This document shows positions 10,870 to 22,489 of a stretch of DNA of 64,000 nt, piece by piece. The stretch comes from Cycas panzhihuaensis (taxonomy: Eukaryota > Cycadophyta). The stretch lies in NCBI GenBank assembly GCA_023213395.1, contig CM041465.1:186131741-186195740 (forward strand), given 5' to 3'. The notes under the pieces are model-generated. The model had not been told where the DNA came from. It ran no database searches and saw only the letters and a program-made list of their open reading frames with translations. The position numbers were made by a program, and so were the translations under genes. The first letter of the stretch is position 1. The number at the start of each line of letters is the position of its first letter.

Positions 10870-12200
10870 ATCACACCGACCAGGAGATGACACCCCCAGA
10901 GAGGGGTAGCAGTAGGGTATGATGTAGGTTAGGATGTAAAGAGGGAAAGCACGAGCCTCCAGGGGGTCACCATATAGAGATATATGATTATACCAGTTAC
11001 CATATAGAGACATATGATTGTACCCCCCTGCAAGGACACCGACTTCCCATGGATGATGTACTATCATTTGTATATTATGAGGATTGATTTTGTGTATATA
11101 GATGGAGTGATTGGTACCCTATTTGACGCATGAGATGGTGTTTGTGGTATACATTACAATGGATGCATAATGGATATATATGTTTATGATGTTTTGGTCT
11201 TGGTGTGTACATATGAGAGTATATGTATGTTAGTGTGAGTATGCACGGATGCATGATAATGTAGTAGGTGATGTTTTGACTATCACATAGCTGGAGTTAT
11301 GCTTATTTTTGATGTGGATGTGATGTGTTATTCATTATGAGCTAGACACATATTTCTTTTCATGTAGAACCATATCTCTAGCGAGCGCGCACATGATCAC
11401 CACGAGTAGCGGTGATGGATACACATGAGGCTAAGAGAAAGGGTGACATGCATATCCACGTAGGAGCATAGCTGGATATACAAAAGAAATAGCAATGGAA
11501 GGGAGTGACGACACCCCAAGAGTTTCCCTAATTGGGGGATGCCCAAATAGGGAGGCAAGGTTCCCAAGAAAGAGGGAACAATGGTCCTACAGAAGAACCA
11601 AAAAGAATGAGGACCTAAGCTATCCATTCCACCTAAGGCTAGGGGGAATGCGAACAAGATTAGGGTAGTAGTTTAGGCTCATTTCAGAGCGTGAAGAGAA
11701 AAAGAGATGTGCCTAAACCACATAGGGGTAGGAGTAGTCACACACGGGATAGGAGATAGATGATGAAGGGTAGGCCCGGTGTGGTTAGGACTACCAGTAA
11801 ACTTCTTATAGTCAAAACTAGATGAGTGCAATGGACCTAGCACGCGATGGATCACGTGGCAAGGTTGCATCTGAGTAAGAGTAGCTCTAGTCCTAGGTAA
11901 GGATCTAAAGCGTGAAGAAGAAGTGTTTCTACGAGTGGCTCGTCGACGCAAATGCCTATGTGAAACCACTTAAGGATGCCAAGAAGGTGAAATAAGTGGT
12001 TGGTTTAGGACCAGCGGCTCGGGAGCCAATGTGGAATGAAAAGGAGTAGGAATAGTCGATCGAGATATCCCCCTAGGTGCTCATGAAACCAGGGTGATAC
12101 GTTGAGGAGAGGGCTCATAACCCTCACTATTCGACTCTGAATCACTCATGACGGATAAGTAACCATAACCACCTACACCAGTAGGGGCAAACCTGACTAG
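10870..12200. other. Unassigned part of int1 between the PMD-type gene and protease
   Basis: About 10900-11390 is GT/AT-rich, with recurring atggat and tatgat words and no coding sense. On the minus strand about 11400-12200 gives only short interrupted peptides. This is where reverse transcriptase and integrase would be expected after the protease, but no YxDD, HHCC or DDE motif can be read. The int2 equivalent is about 22490-23810. Confidence 0.5.
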
Positions 12201-12367
12201 GTTTGGCTCATGACATGGCATAGGGTCCAACTGATGAAGGTTGGTCTCCTAAAACAAAGGTCCCACAGAAGGGGTAGCCTCCTCAGGATCATCATCTTCA
12301 TCATCGAAGACAGCCTAGCAAGCTGCATGAGAGGTGTGAGATGGCATAGGCTCACGGGCGACAACTT

Positions 12368-12721
12368 TAACTCATCCTTCATGGACAAATTTAAGTTGCC
12401 CCCAATGCATGGAGCAGATTGCTCCTATTTGGTCAAGCCATGGTCGGCCCAACAAGAGGTTGTACTCCACATAGATATCGAGTACAACAACTTTGACAGA
12501 AACAGTCTTCCCTCCCAAGGTAAGGGAAAAGGAGACTATCCCTAAAGGGGACTTCTCAGTTCCATCATACCCTTGGCATTTCTAAGGGATAGACTCAAGA
12601 GCTACTATGCCTAGCTCCTTGAGCATATACGCAGGCATAGCATTAACCGAAGAGCCATTATCTACAATGGTCCTCTTTATAATAAAATCAGGAGTGTCAA
12701 TGGTAATGACGAATGGGTAAT
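12368..12721 (-). pseudogene. Gypsy aspartic protease, int1 copy
   Basis: Retropepsin-like proteases cut the Gag-Pol polyprotein. The minus strand reads MHYPFVITIDTPDFIIKRT, then the catalytic loop IVDNGSSVNAMP, later VVLDIYVEYNLLLGRPWLD, and ends GQLKFVHEG. The closing LGRPWL block is the standard end of plant gypsy proteases. The active-site triplet is DNG instead of DTG or DSG in both copies, so that state may predate the duplication. One stop falls after LESIP. The protease follows gag on the minus strand with a long linker, as in intact elements. Confidence 0.75.
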
Positions 12722-13427
12722 GCAAAAGCTTCTCTCACTTACTAGGAGATGGGAGATCTCTGGGATCAAATGAGATGACACGTGATCCATGGGAGGTAGC
12801 ACCCATCGTATGGATGGAAGCATCCTATTGGCCAAGAGCTTCAAGAAGTAGAGCACGTTGCTCAGGGCAGCTTCTCAAGACATCCATCAAGGACATTCTT
12901 GTAACGATAGTATGGAGTTCGTCAATAATAGAGAAGGGCTTACCCTTCGTAGTAGGTTGGGTAAGTGTCCTTTAAAAATCATAATGGCTAGGGCGTACGG
13001 GAATAGTCTTGGGAAGTGCAAGGGGTTCCGAAAAAGAAGTTTCTAGAAGAGGATCAAGGTGAGATGTGGATAAAAAGGCTTCAATGGCCTCTTTAGTGGC
13101 TTGAGACCGGGTTAAGGGATACAACGGAGTGGTCTCAAGCAATTGGACAACCTTCTTTCACTTATTCTAGGATCGGGAAGGTGAGGGAGTGTGTCGATCA
13201 GGGGAATGAGAGGAAGAATATGAATCCCAGGCACCCTTCCCCTTATCGCGGGAAGTACATGAATTCAGGGATCTTCCCCGATTCCAGTTGTTTTCGGGCT
13301 AAGTATTACAATCACGTTCCCCATATTTGGGGAACGGATCCTTGTGTACCGATTGGTCTAGATTAGGCCTTGAGGCTCATTTAGGGGATGAATCACATTG
13401 AGGGGCATCCCTGGGATGCTGGGCCCT

Positions 13428-13469
13428 ACAACGTGAGTCATCATGAAAACACTCCCCATGAATGGAACA
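13428..13469 (-). other. Gag zinc knuckle, int1 (intact)
   Basis: On the minus strand the knuckle reads CSIHGECFHDDSRC, giving Cys, His, His and Cys at spacing CX2HX4HX4C, the plant gypsy Gag type. The int2 copy has lost the first Cys. Confidence 0.7.
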
Positions 13470-13559
13470 CCACTTCTTCTCAAGTGAAGAATCTGTCTTC
13501 CTCACTTGAGAGGACTAGGCATTACCATTCCTAGGGAGGGAAACTTGGGTAGCATGCTA

Positions 13560-15072
13560 AATTTGTTTGTTAGTCATTAGTGATGAAGGGGCTTGAAGTT
13601 TAAGCTCCTTCATCGTACGCTCGAATGAGTGTATGGCAGAAATAAGGGGGTCTAAAGTCTTCTCAATCGGGTGAGAAGTAGACCTAGTGGGTTATGAAGG
13701 TTTAGTTTCCTTAGTTAAGGGAGGTGCCTCACGATGTTGTGAGGGCTTGAGAGGCCTTTTGAGTCTATCTTGGATCTCAATAGCCTCTAACACTAAGCAC
13801 TTCACGATAGTAGAGTCGCACGTGGTTGCCCCCATCTTGAGGACTTCTACATAGACTTCATGACACAGTGCATTAACGAAGAGATCCCTCTTCAATTCCT
13901 CGGGCAAGGTAGCCATTCCACATAAAGTCATGATTCATTTCATCGTGACCTTATTTGAGCGAAAGGAGGGATTTCATTCTGCTTTCAAATAGACGAGCTA
14001 CATCGAAGTAATTGATGAATTCATCCACCAATTATTGGAATGAGAAGATAGAGTGGGCAGGGAGGCAATAAAACCACTTAAGGGTGTCACCCTGTAAAGA
14101 TCATGGAAATAGCTTCATCAATATGTGGTCATAAGCCCAGTAATCTATGTACGCCATAAAGAAACTACGCATGTGTTTGGCTGGGTCTTGCGACGAAGTT
14201 CTGTTGAATTTGGGAACTTTAGGGGGATGAGGCAGTAAGTTAGTTCTTAGCACCTCAATGGATAGCAGTGTCGACCTATAATCCATGAAGGGTCGTACCC
14301 TTGCTTGGATCATAGGATCGGTGAATGAAGCAAGAGGAACTGCACAAGGAGCAGATGAGGGAGGAAGGCCCATCCCTCTTTGAGGAAACAACCCTTGCTA
14401 AGAAGGGATTTGTGGATAAGTGCCTTGGAAAGAAACCTCTTTTCCTTGCGAAGGCACAGCATGAGGAACTACATAGGATGATGGAAATGTAGAATAAGAG
14501 ATGGGGTTTTATCCATATGGGCCACCTGTAGGAGGCGCGATCCCATACGGGTGAAGAGGGTCCACCCCATAAAGCGGAATGGGGTTCCCTTTACCTTGCC
14601 CCCAAGGTTGAGATGTACAAACTGGGGGTATGTAAAGAGATGGACCGCTGGGTTGCGTTTGAGTGCATGTGAGGGCAGTCCCCATATGACTAACGAAAGG
14701 GGTGCTAGTAGGACCTCTAGGCCTACTAGGGAATATGTGTGCCACATTAGGAGGTGGCACATTGGCTTGGCTAGGAAAAGGTAAGCTAACTCCTAGTTGG
14801 GAGAAAGATATGCTATGAGGAGGTCCTGAAGTATTGGGACCGTGGTGGGAGGTAGGAGGTGTAGTGGTTGTTACCAAGGAAGACGTGGAAAGCAACCAGG
14901 ATTGGTGTGAAGGTATGAAAGGGTTATTAGTTGTAGGAGGAGTAGGTGTGGATAAAGATGGTGGAACGAATGTAGATGAGGAAGGCGCCCCACCACGTAA
15001 AACATCTTTAAACCACCTAAGACGTGTTTGAGGATGAGTAGCTTGGAAGCACTCATTGAGAGCTTCAACCAC
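13560..15072 (-). pseudogene. Gypsy gag, int1 copy
   Basis: Gag forms the particle that packages element RNA. The minus-strand order is a proline/serine-rich N-terminal region (open 15072-14509, many SP, TP and PPT steps), then PPKVPKFNRTSSQDPAKHMRSFFMA at about 14220-14150, the usual entry to the retrotransposon Gag domain. Its helical core is partly lost near 14100-13930, and EELKRDLFVNAL...LEAIEIQDRL follows. A zinc knuckle lies downstream at 13428-13469. Frame breaks occur at about 14500, 14100 and 13930. It starts about 550 bp from the 5' LTR (LTR2), the expected place for gag. Confidence 0.78.
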
Positions 15073-15619
15073 GTCGACGGGAGGGGTGACTACATGATCA
15101 TAGGAGGTAGACGAGACCTCAAACGAAGTAGACCCCTCAGGGTGCTCCTCATAAGAATCACCCCCTGGGTGGCGAGTCTCGTGAGGAGACGGATCCTCTA
15201 CTATGTGGGTAGAAGGATGGGCATCAAGTAGGTGATGTTGATCACCCAGATAGTAAATAGGGTCACTACCATCTTAGATAGACCCTGGGAATGACATGGG
15301 GAACTCATGAGTTCCCGAAGTAAAGGCATGATATGCCCAGTCAGAAGGATAGCCCTCCATTGTCGAATCAAAATCCGACAATGGAAGTAGGTGATATGAA
15401 GGATCTTCTAACAAAGGTGGCAAACCTCATAAATGATGTGAGAAACGTTGCATATAACGCCTTTGCCAAAGTTATTAGAAGGAAAGAGGGTATGAAGCAT
15501 GCATTGGGGGCTGCCCAACGAAAAGGGAAAATAAGGAAGATTACCAGAAAGCAATAGCACCAAGAGAAAGAGAAGCGAGACTAGCTCCCCTACTAGCAGG
15601 TCTCCCATATGGTCACTAG
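15073..15619 (-). other. 5' leader of int1; no standard primer site
   Basis: On the minus strand the leader starts at 15619 with ctagtgaccatatgggag, directly after the LTR. Int2 is the same apart from single changes. I cannot match it to TGG-starting primer sites of common plant tRNAs, so the primer is unknown or the site is degraded. Confidence 0.5.
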
Positions 15620-18600
15620 TGGATTTGCATCTACTGGATGGTCTTCTATGCTGAGAAGGAAATAGACTATCAATGGTAGTGTTTGGGTTATGGATGGGAT
15701 CTTAATGGCAAGAAAGAACACCACGCAGGGCATCCGTGCACTGAAGTGTGAGTTTCAGACCCACGGATGGTCCCTAATTACCTTAGGGTAATCTTCAGAA
15801 AGAGGACGCAAGGCAAAGACTTGGGTTGCCCCGAAGGAAGAGGCCCACCTACCCCTTGGATGGCCGGGAAGAGGAAGGGAGGCTCTAGAAGGTTGCATCT
15901 TCTCCCAGTAGGGAGAAGGCAACGTGCAAGTAGGAGCGTGTGATATGTGATGACCTAGCTCAAGTATGAGAGGGATGTAGACTAGGATTAGGTTGTTATG
16001 TGGTATGTCAAGTAAGAGTATGCAAAGTATCAAAGGCAAGATTAAGGGATAAATCGTCTTACGTATAGATGAGATGGGGCTTAAAGTGTACGTGGTTCAC
16101 GTCTAAGTCCTATCTACATACGAAGTAAACGATTACGAAAAGAAAAGAGCTTATGAATGGAAGAGATGCGTGTGTTTCCCTTTTGTTTCTTATGTGACTT
16201 GGCATGTAAAGTTTGCAAATAAACGTCAAAAGCACAAAAATTAAGACAAGAAAGGGAGGAGGCATACCTGGGAGTGAAGCATGGCTGAAACGTCACACCC
16301 TTCCGCTCCTTTTGCAGTCGTCCTTTCTCACAGGAGGGAGAAGGCAACGTGCAAGTAGGAGCGTATGATATGTGACGACCTAGCTCAAGTAGGAGAGGGA
16401 TGTAGACTAGAATCAGGTTGTTATGTAGTATGTCAAGCAAGAGTACACGAAGTAACAAAGGCAAGAATAAGGGATAAATCATCTTATGTATGGATGAGAT
16501 GGGGCTTAAAGAGTACGCGGTTCACATATAAGTCCTATCTATATATGAAGTAAATGAATACGAAAAGAAAAGAGCTTATGAATTCAAGAGATGCATGCAT
16601 TTCCCTTTTATTTCTTATGTGACTTAGCATGCAAAGTTTGCAAATAAATATCAAAAGTAGAAAAAAGAAGACAAGAAAGGGAGGAGGTGTACCTGGAAGT
16701 GAAGCGTGGCTAAAACATCATGCCCTTTCACTCCTTTCGCACTCGTTCGCTTGAACTCGTCGTGCAGATGCGAGGCTAGTTAGTGATGGTTGCTGAAATG
16801 GATGAGGGGCTACCTTACCTTCCCCGATATGTGAAAGAAAAATAGCAAAAAAAGGAGGCAAGGAAGAAACTAAAAGCACCACTAGCGAAGGGCTTACTTA
16901 TTAAAGAAGTCCACCTCTTACGTGCTTTCGCCTTCACAAATCTATCAATCACAAGAAAAGGTTTCTCCCTTCCAGAGAAGAGGGCTGTCAAGTATGTCTA
17001 ATATGTATATAAATATAAAAGATGGCTAATAAATCAAGCTAAAAAGTAATGCACTCTACTCCAAAAACCACCAAATAAATCTCAGATCTAAGTAGCGCCA
17101 AGCAATAACTAAGATAGGAAGTTTAGCCTCGGAATGACCAACCTACCTGTAAATACCTCTATGTAGCCTCAATGGGAAAAGATAAGAGTGTGATGGTTGT
17201 TCCAGACAGTAAGTAGAAGAGATAACAAACCAACAGGATGGTGCACGGGTAGACCTAAGGGACGAGGTGCTACAGATAGCAAATCATCACGCCAGGGCAA
17301 GCCGAAGATCAAAACTAAACCGGAATGGATTTCGAGGCTTATGTGATGCCCAAAACCAGAGGGTGCAGGCCCGAAACCAACATGGTGAGGGCTGCTAACA
17401 CTGATTTTAGAACTGAGATAAGCCTCTCGCTATCCCTAACCCAACTCCAGAGGGAGGCACGGAGCGAAAGAGGAAGGAAGGGAAGGGTAAACCCTTAGGG
17501 AGAAGGCCAGCGAGGGGACAGATCTTGCCTTTCTCCCTTCACCTAACCTTATGTAACCCTCTTACACAGCCACCCTAGAGAAGGCTTGTGGGAAAAGAGA
17601 GGGAAAAATAGTGTAGGACAAGAAGCAAAGAGATAAGCTCCTCCAGAGTGAAAAGAGAGGAGTAAAAATTGATGAAAGAACTTCTCATAAAGGAATGAAA
17701 TCACAGGAAAACCTAAGGGATATTGAAAGGGTACCTATAGGGCAGAAGAGGAGAGTCCTCTTCTGCCAAAAACCAGAGGGAAAACTTGTGTCAAGAAGGC
17801 GTTTTAGACATGGGCTGAAGGGGAGGTAAAATGTGGACACCGCTCTTAGTTCCTGGAGCTTGCTGGCTGGCGCCCTGAGAGTATGTTGGCTGGCGCGCTG
17901 AGAGTATTCTCCTTCCATAGATAGGACCTACAAAGGGAAGCTTGGAGCCACTGTAGCAGGGCATGAGATATAGTAGATGCACCTGTAGAAGAGGAGCCAG
18001 AGCAGAGGAGCAGATCTGGAGGAAATTGTAAAACGTAAGGAGGAGTAGAGAGCAAAAATGAGCTAAGAAGAGGGCAAAATGAATCCATTTTTGGGTTTTA
18101 CACTCATCCCAACCCTAAACGAATGATTAGGGTTACGGTGGGGGTGAGTAATTGAAGGTACCATGTGGAAATTCCGCGAAAAGAGTGAGAATTGCCACGA
18201 CGGATTTAAAAAAATAAATTTAGACAGTCGCACCAGGGCAAACTTTGCGGTACCATGGTAAACTTCGTGGTACCACTTAGTTTGCAATGGTGTGGGATTA
18301 AAAGCCAAAATAAAGATAAAACCAAGGCCTAGAGCCAAACAAAGGGGTGTGCAGAGGCCTGGCAGGTTGGGAGCTCATGCCCAAGTGACTAGCAAGTCGC
18401 TAAAAGAGAGAAACAAGTGTCGAAGAGGTCCTATCACACCTAGAAGGGGGCTCAAAGTGGTGATAGGAGTGTTGACGCAAGCAGATCACTACCAATAATA
18501 ATGTTTGAGGAGTTTTGGAGGTGTTGCAAATGGCTGAGTTCCATATGGGATGCATGACTCGCTGAGGAGTGCCCCATGGTGGGTCGTCATAGGCTACATA

Positions 18601-18791
18601 GTGTGTGGCAGGCACAAGCAATGTCATCAAGTAGAGAAGGCAATGCGATCACACAAATGACAAGTAAAAATGCATCAAATGATACTCTAAACAACTTCTA
18701 CCAAGCGAAAGCGAGGATAAAAGAAAGAAGTATATACCTGTGCTTACCTGAGTTAACTTGTCTCAAGTCCATTCCCGGTAGCTGGGAAACA
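15620..18791 (-). repeat. LTR2 of the gypsy dimer: B/A chimera with about 425-bp internal duplication
   Basis: It is 380-440 bp longer than LTR1 and LTR3 because the block around 15900-16320 recurs at about 16326-16750. The left block carries LTR3-type variants (tgatgacctagctcaagtatg). The right block and the rest carry LTR1-type variants (tgacgacctagctcaagtagg, and the 23-bp duplication near 17865-17910 that LTR3 lacks). The switch falls near 16310-16326. Confidence 0.88.
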
Positions 18792-18801
18792 CTACCCCCT
18801 T
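18792..18801 (-). other. Polypurine tract of int2 (minus strand)
   Basis: The plus strand reads ctaccccctt; the minus strand is aagggggtag before the LTR. It matches the int1 tract with one change. Confidence 0.72.
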
Positions 18802-19148
18802 GGCAGCAAAGCCTCATTACTTGGAAGTGTGGTGTGATGGCAAATGCTAGCAACCAAAAATTGTTAGTAGCACATGTGTATATATATAAATCATGAACAG
18901 AATATGGGCCAAGTGTGTGAGTGAGTGTCATAGCGGAACACATGGATAAGGGAGTCAGAGACGAGGACAACATAGGGGCTGCCTATGTGTCACCTGGAAG
19001 TCAACTTGGAGATGAAAGGAATGAAAAATGAGGGATGCCCCCATCGCTAAAATGCAATGGATAATGCAAGGACAACCAACGAACTAAACAAATAAGCTAG
19101 GAGAAAGACGGCTAGAGACTTAGGCAACGGGCAGGCCAAGTAAGTCTC

Positions 19149-19437
19149 TTAAAGGCAGTCGTTGAGAAAAGGGAGGCGACACTCAAGGATGAGGCAAACG
19201 AGGTTGTCAGCCTCAGCATTGAGGGCCCAGGGAATATCACAAATGTTGACAGACTGGAAGCAAGCCAATAGTGACCTCGCGGTTAATGCCAGGGCTCTCA
19301 AGCGTGGGCACCGCACCTGGTAGACCTGGGTGAGATGAGACACCACCACTTGGGAGTCGTAAAGAAGGATGAAGGAAGTGGTGGAAGGACCAGGATTACC
19401 ACGGCTTCCGCCATCAGTGAAAATGAAAAGACCCGTG
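19149..19437 (-). pseudogene. Additional-RNase-H-type domain, int2 copy; internal deletion
   Basis: The same domain as at 7393-7815. The N-terminal motif near 19415-19430 keeps the first Asp (TDGGSRGN reading). A deletion of roughly 140-150 bp near 19366-19380, relative to int1, removes the TNNEAEYMAIIEAL helix with its catalytic Glu. The C-terminal part (MVVSHLTQVYQVRCPRL to the last helix) is open at 19349-19149. Each copy is therefore inactivated by a different lesion, and neither could supply the enzyme. Confidence 0.8.
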
Positions 19438-19976
19438 AGTAAGAACGACTTCTTTGCTGAAAGAAGTGCAATGTAACTGAAGAAAGAGGCCAGAAGAGGA
19501 CCCTGTGTGGCTAGTAACGATGGCCGCGAAGGGGTACAAAGGCCTGGTAATGAGGTGACCCAAAGGCAGGGAAGGCTACCCTACCAATGGGGAAGAAAAT
19601 GGCGGAAAAAGGGGCCTCTGGGGCACCCAAACTGGCTTAAGGAAGCACAAAGGGTTGCCCAGCCAGGGGGGACACTCCCTATGGGAGTGCCAAGAGCAAA
19701 AATGGGTTACGAAAACGAGTCCAAGACTGCAAAATGAGCCAAACGAGTATAAACTCGGGCATGCACAGGAGTGGCACATAAAACGAGACAAGGGGGGCTT
19801 TGGCAAAAATGAGTCATTTAGGGCGTCATTAATGTGCCGAGAGAAACGGGTCTAAAGGAGACCATGAAGACAAAAAGATGAACTTGGCCAAAAAACAATG
19901 TTGGCCAGGGCGAAAATGCAGTCTCGAATGCTGCCTCAGAGGTAAAAAGGGAGGAAGTGGCCAATGGGGGCCTCGC

Positions 19977-19985
19977 CTATATAAG
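19977..19985 (+). promoter_or_regulatory. TATA box of the plus-strand PMD gene (int2)
   Basis: CTATATAAG is in the same context as at 8358-8366, about 650 bp upstream of the PMD reading frame. Confidence 0.55.
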
Positions 19986-20631
19986 GAAACTTGATTGAAA
20001 AAGGATTTCATTTTCACGAGCTCTCGTACGAAATGTAGAGCTTGTTCCTTACACAGCGGAGTACTACCCCACTTCCGGGACATGCAGTGGGAGATCTGGC
20101 TATTAGATCAGAGTGAGGAGGCAACCAGCGCAACCAGGAGAGTGAGATGACAACCGCACGACCTGATCTAGTGAGTGGATCGCCAAAACCCCTCCCAAAA
20201 TCACATTTGAGTTTTGATGCTTTTTAATGAATTTTTAATGTAATTTTTGGGCCTCTTAAGGGCAAAAAACGATCTCCCGGAGTCCGAATTTGACCCAGAG
20301 AGGGGCGGGACCAGGGCATTAGGTACCCCTGGTCCCAGTGGGCCTGACTGTGACCCACCACAAGGAATTTTTGGGGATTTTTAGGTCTGGGAACCCCCCT
20401 TTTTAGGGGGCGATGTTCGCACTACTGCAAAGATCGCGGGGCCCCAATCGCTGCGGGACCTGGCATAAACTCTGCGGTACCGTGAAGTTTAGCACAGTGT
20501 GAAGACAGAATGAGTGAAAAATGAAAAGGATGGCCTAAGGATCCCCAAGTCTTAACCAAATGAGGTCGAGGGAGAGCCCTGAGAGGCTAAGAGCAGGTGT
20601 TGGCTATAGATTAATACGTTTGATGGTGTTT

Positions 20632-22480
20632 TGTAGGTGGTGATTGTGGTAGAGAACCGTGAGAACATTAATATGGCTATGTTGAGTTTTATAGAGATGA
20701 TGACAAGGGAGGATCGACGGATCCTAGTGCGATGTGGCATGCTGAAGGTCATAAGGATGCCACAATACATGTCAGATTAGAGGTTGTTGGTAGACATCAT
20801 GTCACATTGGGATAGGCGGAGACACGCATTCCATCTGCCCTAAGTAGGGGACATGATGGTGACACCCAAAGACAACCGGTGGATCCTTGGAGTGTTAGCG
20901 ATAAGGAGACCAGCCTCGCTAAGAGTATTGCCTAGCAACAAAAGTAGCCCATCGAGAGGCGGCTATGTTTTTTACAGGCCAGGACAGGTGGGAGAGGCGA
21001 GGAGTGCCTCTACAAAGTATGGCGATGTCTGGGATTCCTCGTGTGAGGAAGTTAATCACACTATGCCTTCTATTCTAGATATCCCAGAAACAAAACTATA
21101 GAGACATCCCAGGTGGCTGGATCGATGTGGTACAGAGGTGCGAGGTTGGGGAGCGATTGGATTGGGCCATCCTCATAGCGGTGAACTTCATCGCTCAACT
21201 GGATGCTATTAGGATGGCGGGTAGAGGTGGATTATCTTATAACACCCTCTTGCAGTGCTGGTTCTTCGATCACTTTGTAGCAGTGGCACCACCAGGGGAA
21301 CCACACCCCATATTAGAGTGAGCACCCATGGTACACAGATGGCACACCCAATTCAGGGGAGTTGAGGATCAGGCACATGTTAGGAGGTCTTTGGACACTA
21401 CGTTGCTAGATCTCCTTACCATGACTGACTACACCTTAAATCCCTACTGAGCGATGAGATGGGATAGTGACAAGGAGGCAAGAGTGGTAGGGGCTTCCCC
21501 CAGAGACGATGACGACAGTGATGGAGGAGATGGAGGCGATGGAGGGGATGGGGCCAGCCCATTACGAGCTATAAAGGAGGCAGGCCCATCAGGGACTACC
21601 AAGGAGACGAGGGGGCCTGTGACACGAGCTCAGAGATTGAGGATTATGGAGAGACCTAAGGGGACAACTCCACGAGCAGAGAGAGGGACGCAGGCTCCAG
21701 CAGTGGAGGCAGTTACAGAGGAGGTGCCAGAGGAGGAGGCACCAACAGCTGGTGGAGTGCCAGGGGCAGAGGCCATCACACAAGCGGAGGTGCCGGCAGC
21801 TGCAGTAGGTGAGGCCTTACTTTCCTCGTTGTTTAATAGCCAGATACTCACATGCTTTGATTTGGTTTCGATTTGGTATGTGGCTAAATATATACTGACA
21901 TATGGCATGTTGGGTTTGCAGGTACCGTAGAGATCTGGCAGTTGGTGGAGGTTATGGTGAGGGAGATGTTCTCTCAGGTGTACGCAGAGCTGGGGATGCA
22001 CCCAGATCCGTTGGTGTCCACATGGCATCATTCGCCCCATTGGCAAGGGCGAGGGATATATGGGCTGCAGAGTCCCAGGAGCATGTAGCATTCAAGGGAT
22101 GGCTGTAGCGAGAGCTAGATGAGACTCAGAGCGAGCGAGATGCACTATAGAGTCACGTACAGGTGCTGGAGGCTAAGGAGGAGCAGGCAGAGACGCAGAG
22201 GGCAGGATATAGATTGCAGTCCTAGAGGAGCATCTCCGAGAGATGGAGGAGAAGTTTCAGAGCATGGAGGAGAGACTCTGGGGAGTAGAGGGCGAGAGAG
22301 ATCGTATCCAGGCTCGATACGATCAACTAGTGGATCAGGTGGCATCGAGGTCAAGCTAGAGCAGGACACATACCTACATAGCGGCGACGACACTGAGGAG
22401 GCCACGTAATGAGGGGAGCGAGGCAGGGAGCTCTTGGAGGCTACGGAGGAGCCTAGGAGGCATGTGGTCCCCATGAGAGG
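20632..22480 (+). pseudogene. PMD-type gene, antisense cargo of the gypsy element (int2)
   Basis: A second copy of the gene at 8998-10864, on the strand opposite gag. The PMD region reads at about 20650-21100, with the open tail 20853-21101 holding MMVTPKDNRWILGVLAI. The next open piece, 21127-21321 (CEVGERLDWAILIAVNFIAQ...), is one continuous frame here and better preserved than in int1. The acidic Pro/Glu-rich frame is 21454-21808, followed by a predicted intron and an exon starting GTVEIWQLVEVMVREM. The coiled-coil part (about 22120-22350) has its own stops. Frame breaks differ partly from those in int1, so the protein sense was present before the duplication. Downstream partners are not visible. 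Confidence 0.68.
21809..21921 (+). other. Predicted intron of the PMD-type gene (int2)
   Basis: The donor is AG|GTGAGG and the acceptor TTTGCAG|GT. The intron is 113 bp, the same length as in int1, phase 1. It joins the acidic exon to the GTVEIWQLVE exon. An intron can persist inside a retrotransposon only if it is antisense to the element RNA, as here. Confidence 0.6.
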
Positions 22481-22489
22481 GATCACACC

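Noticed and set aside
14509-15072. Proline-rich 187-codon frame as a host gene (extensin-like)
   Set aside because: It sits at the gag position of the gypsy element, is duplicated in int2 and continues into the Gag core.
15620-16750. CRISPR-like or satellite array
   Set aside because: It is a single duplication of about 425 bp produced at the LTR crossover, without short spaced repeats.
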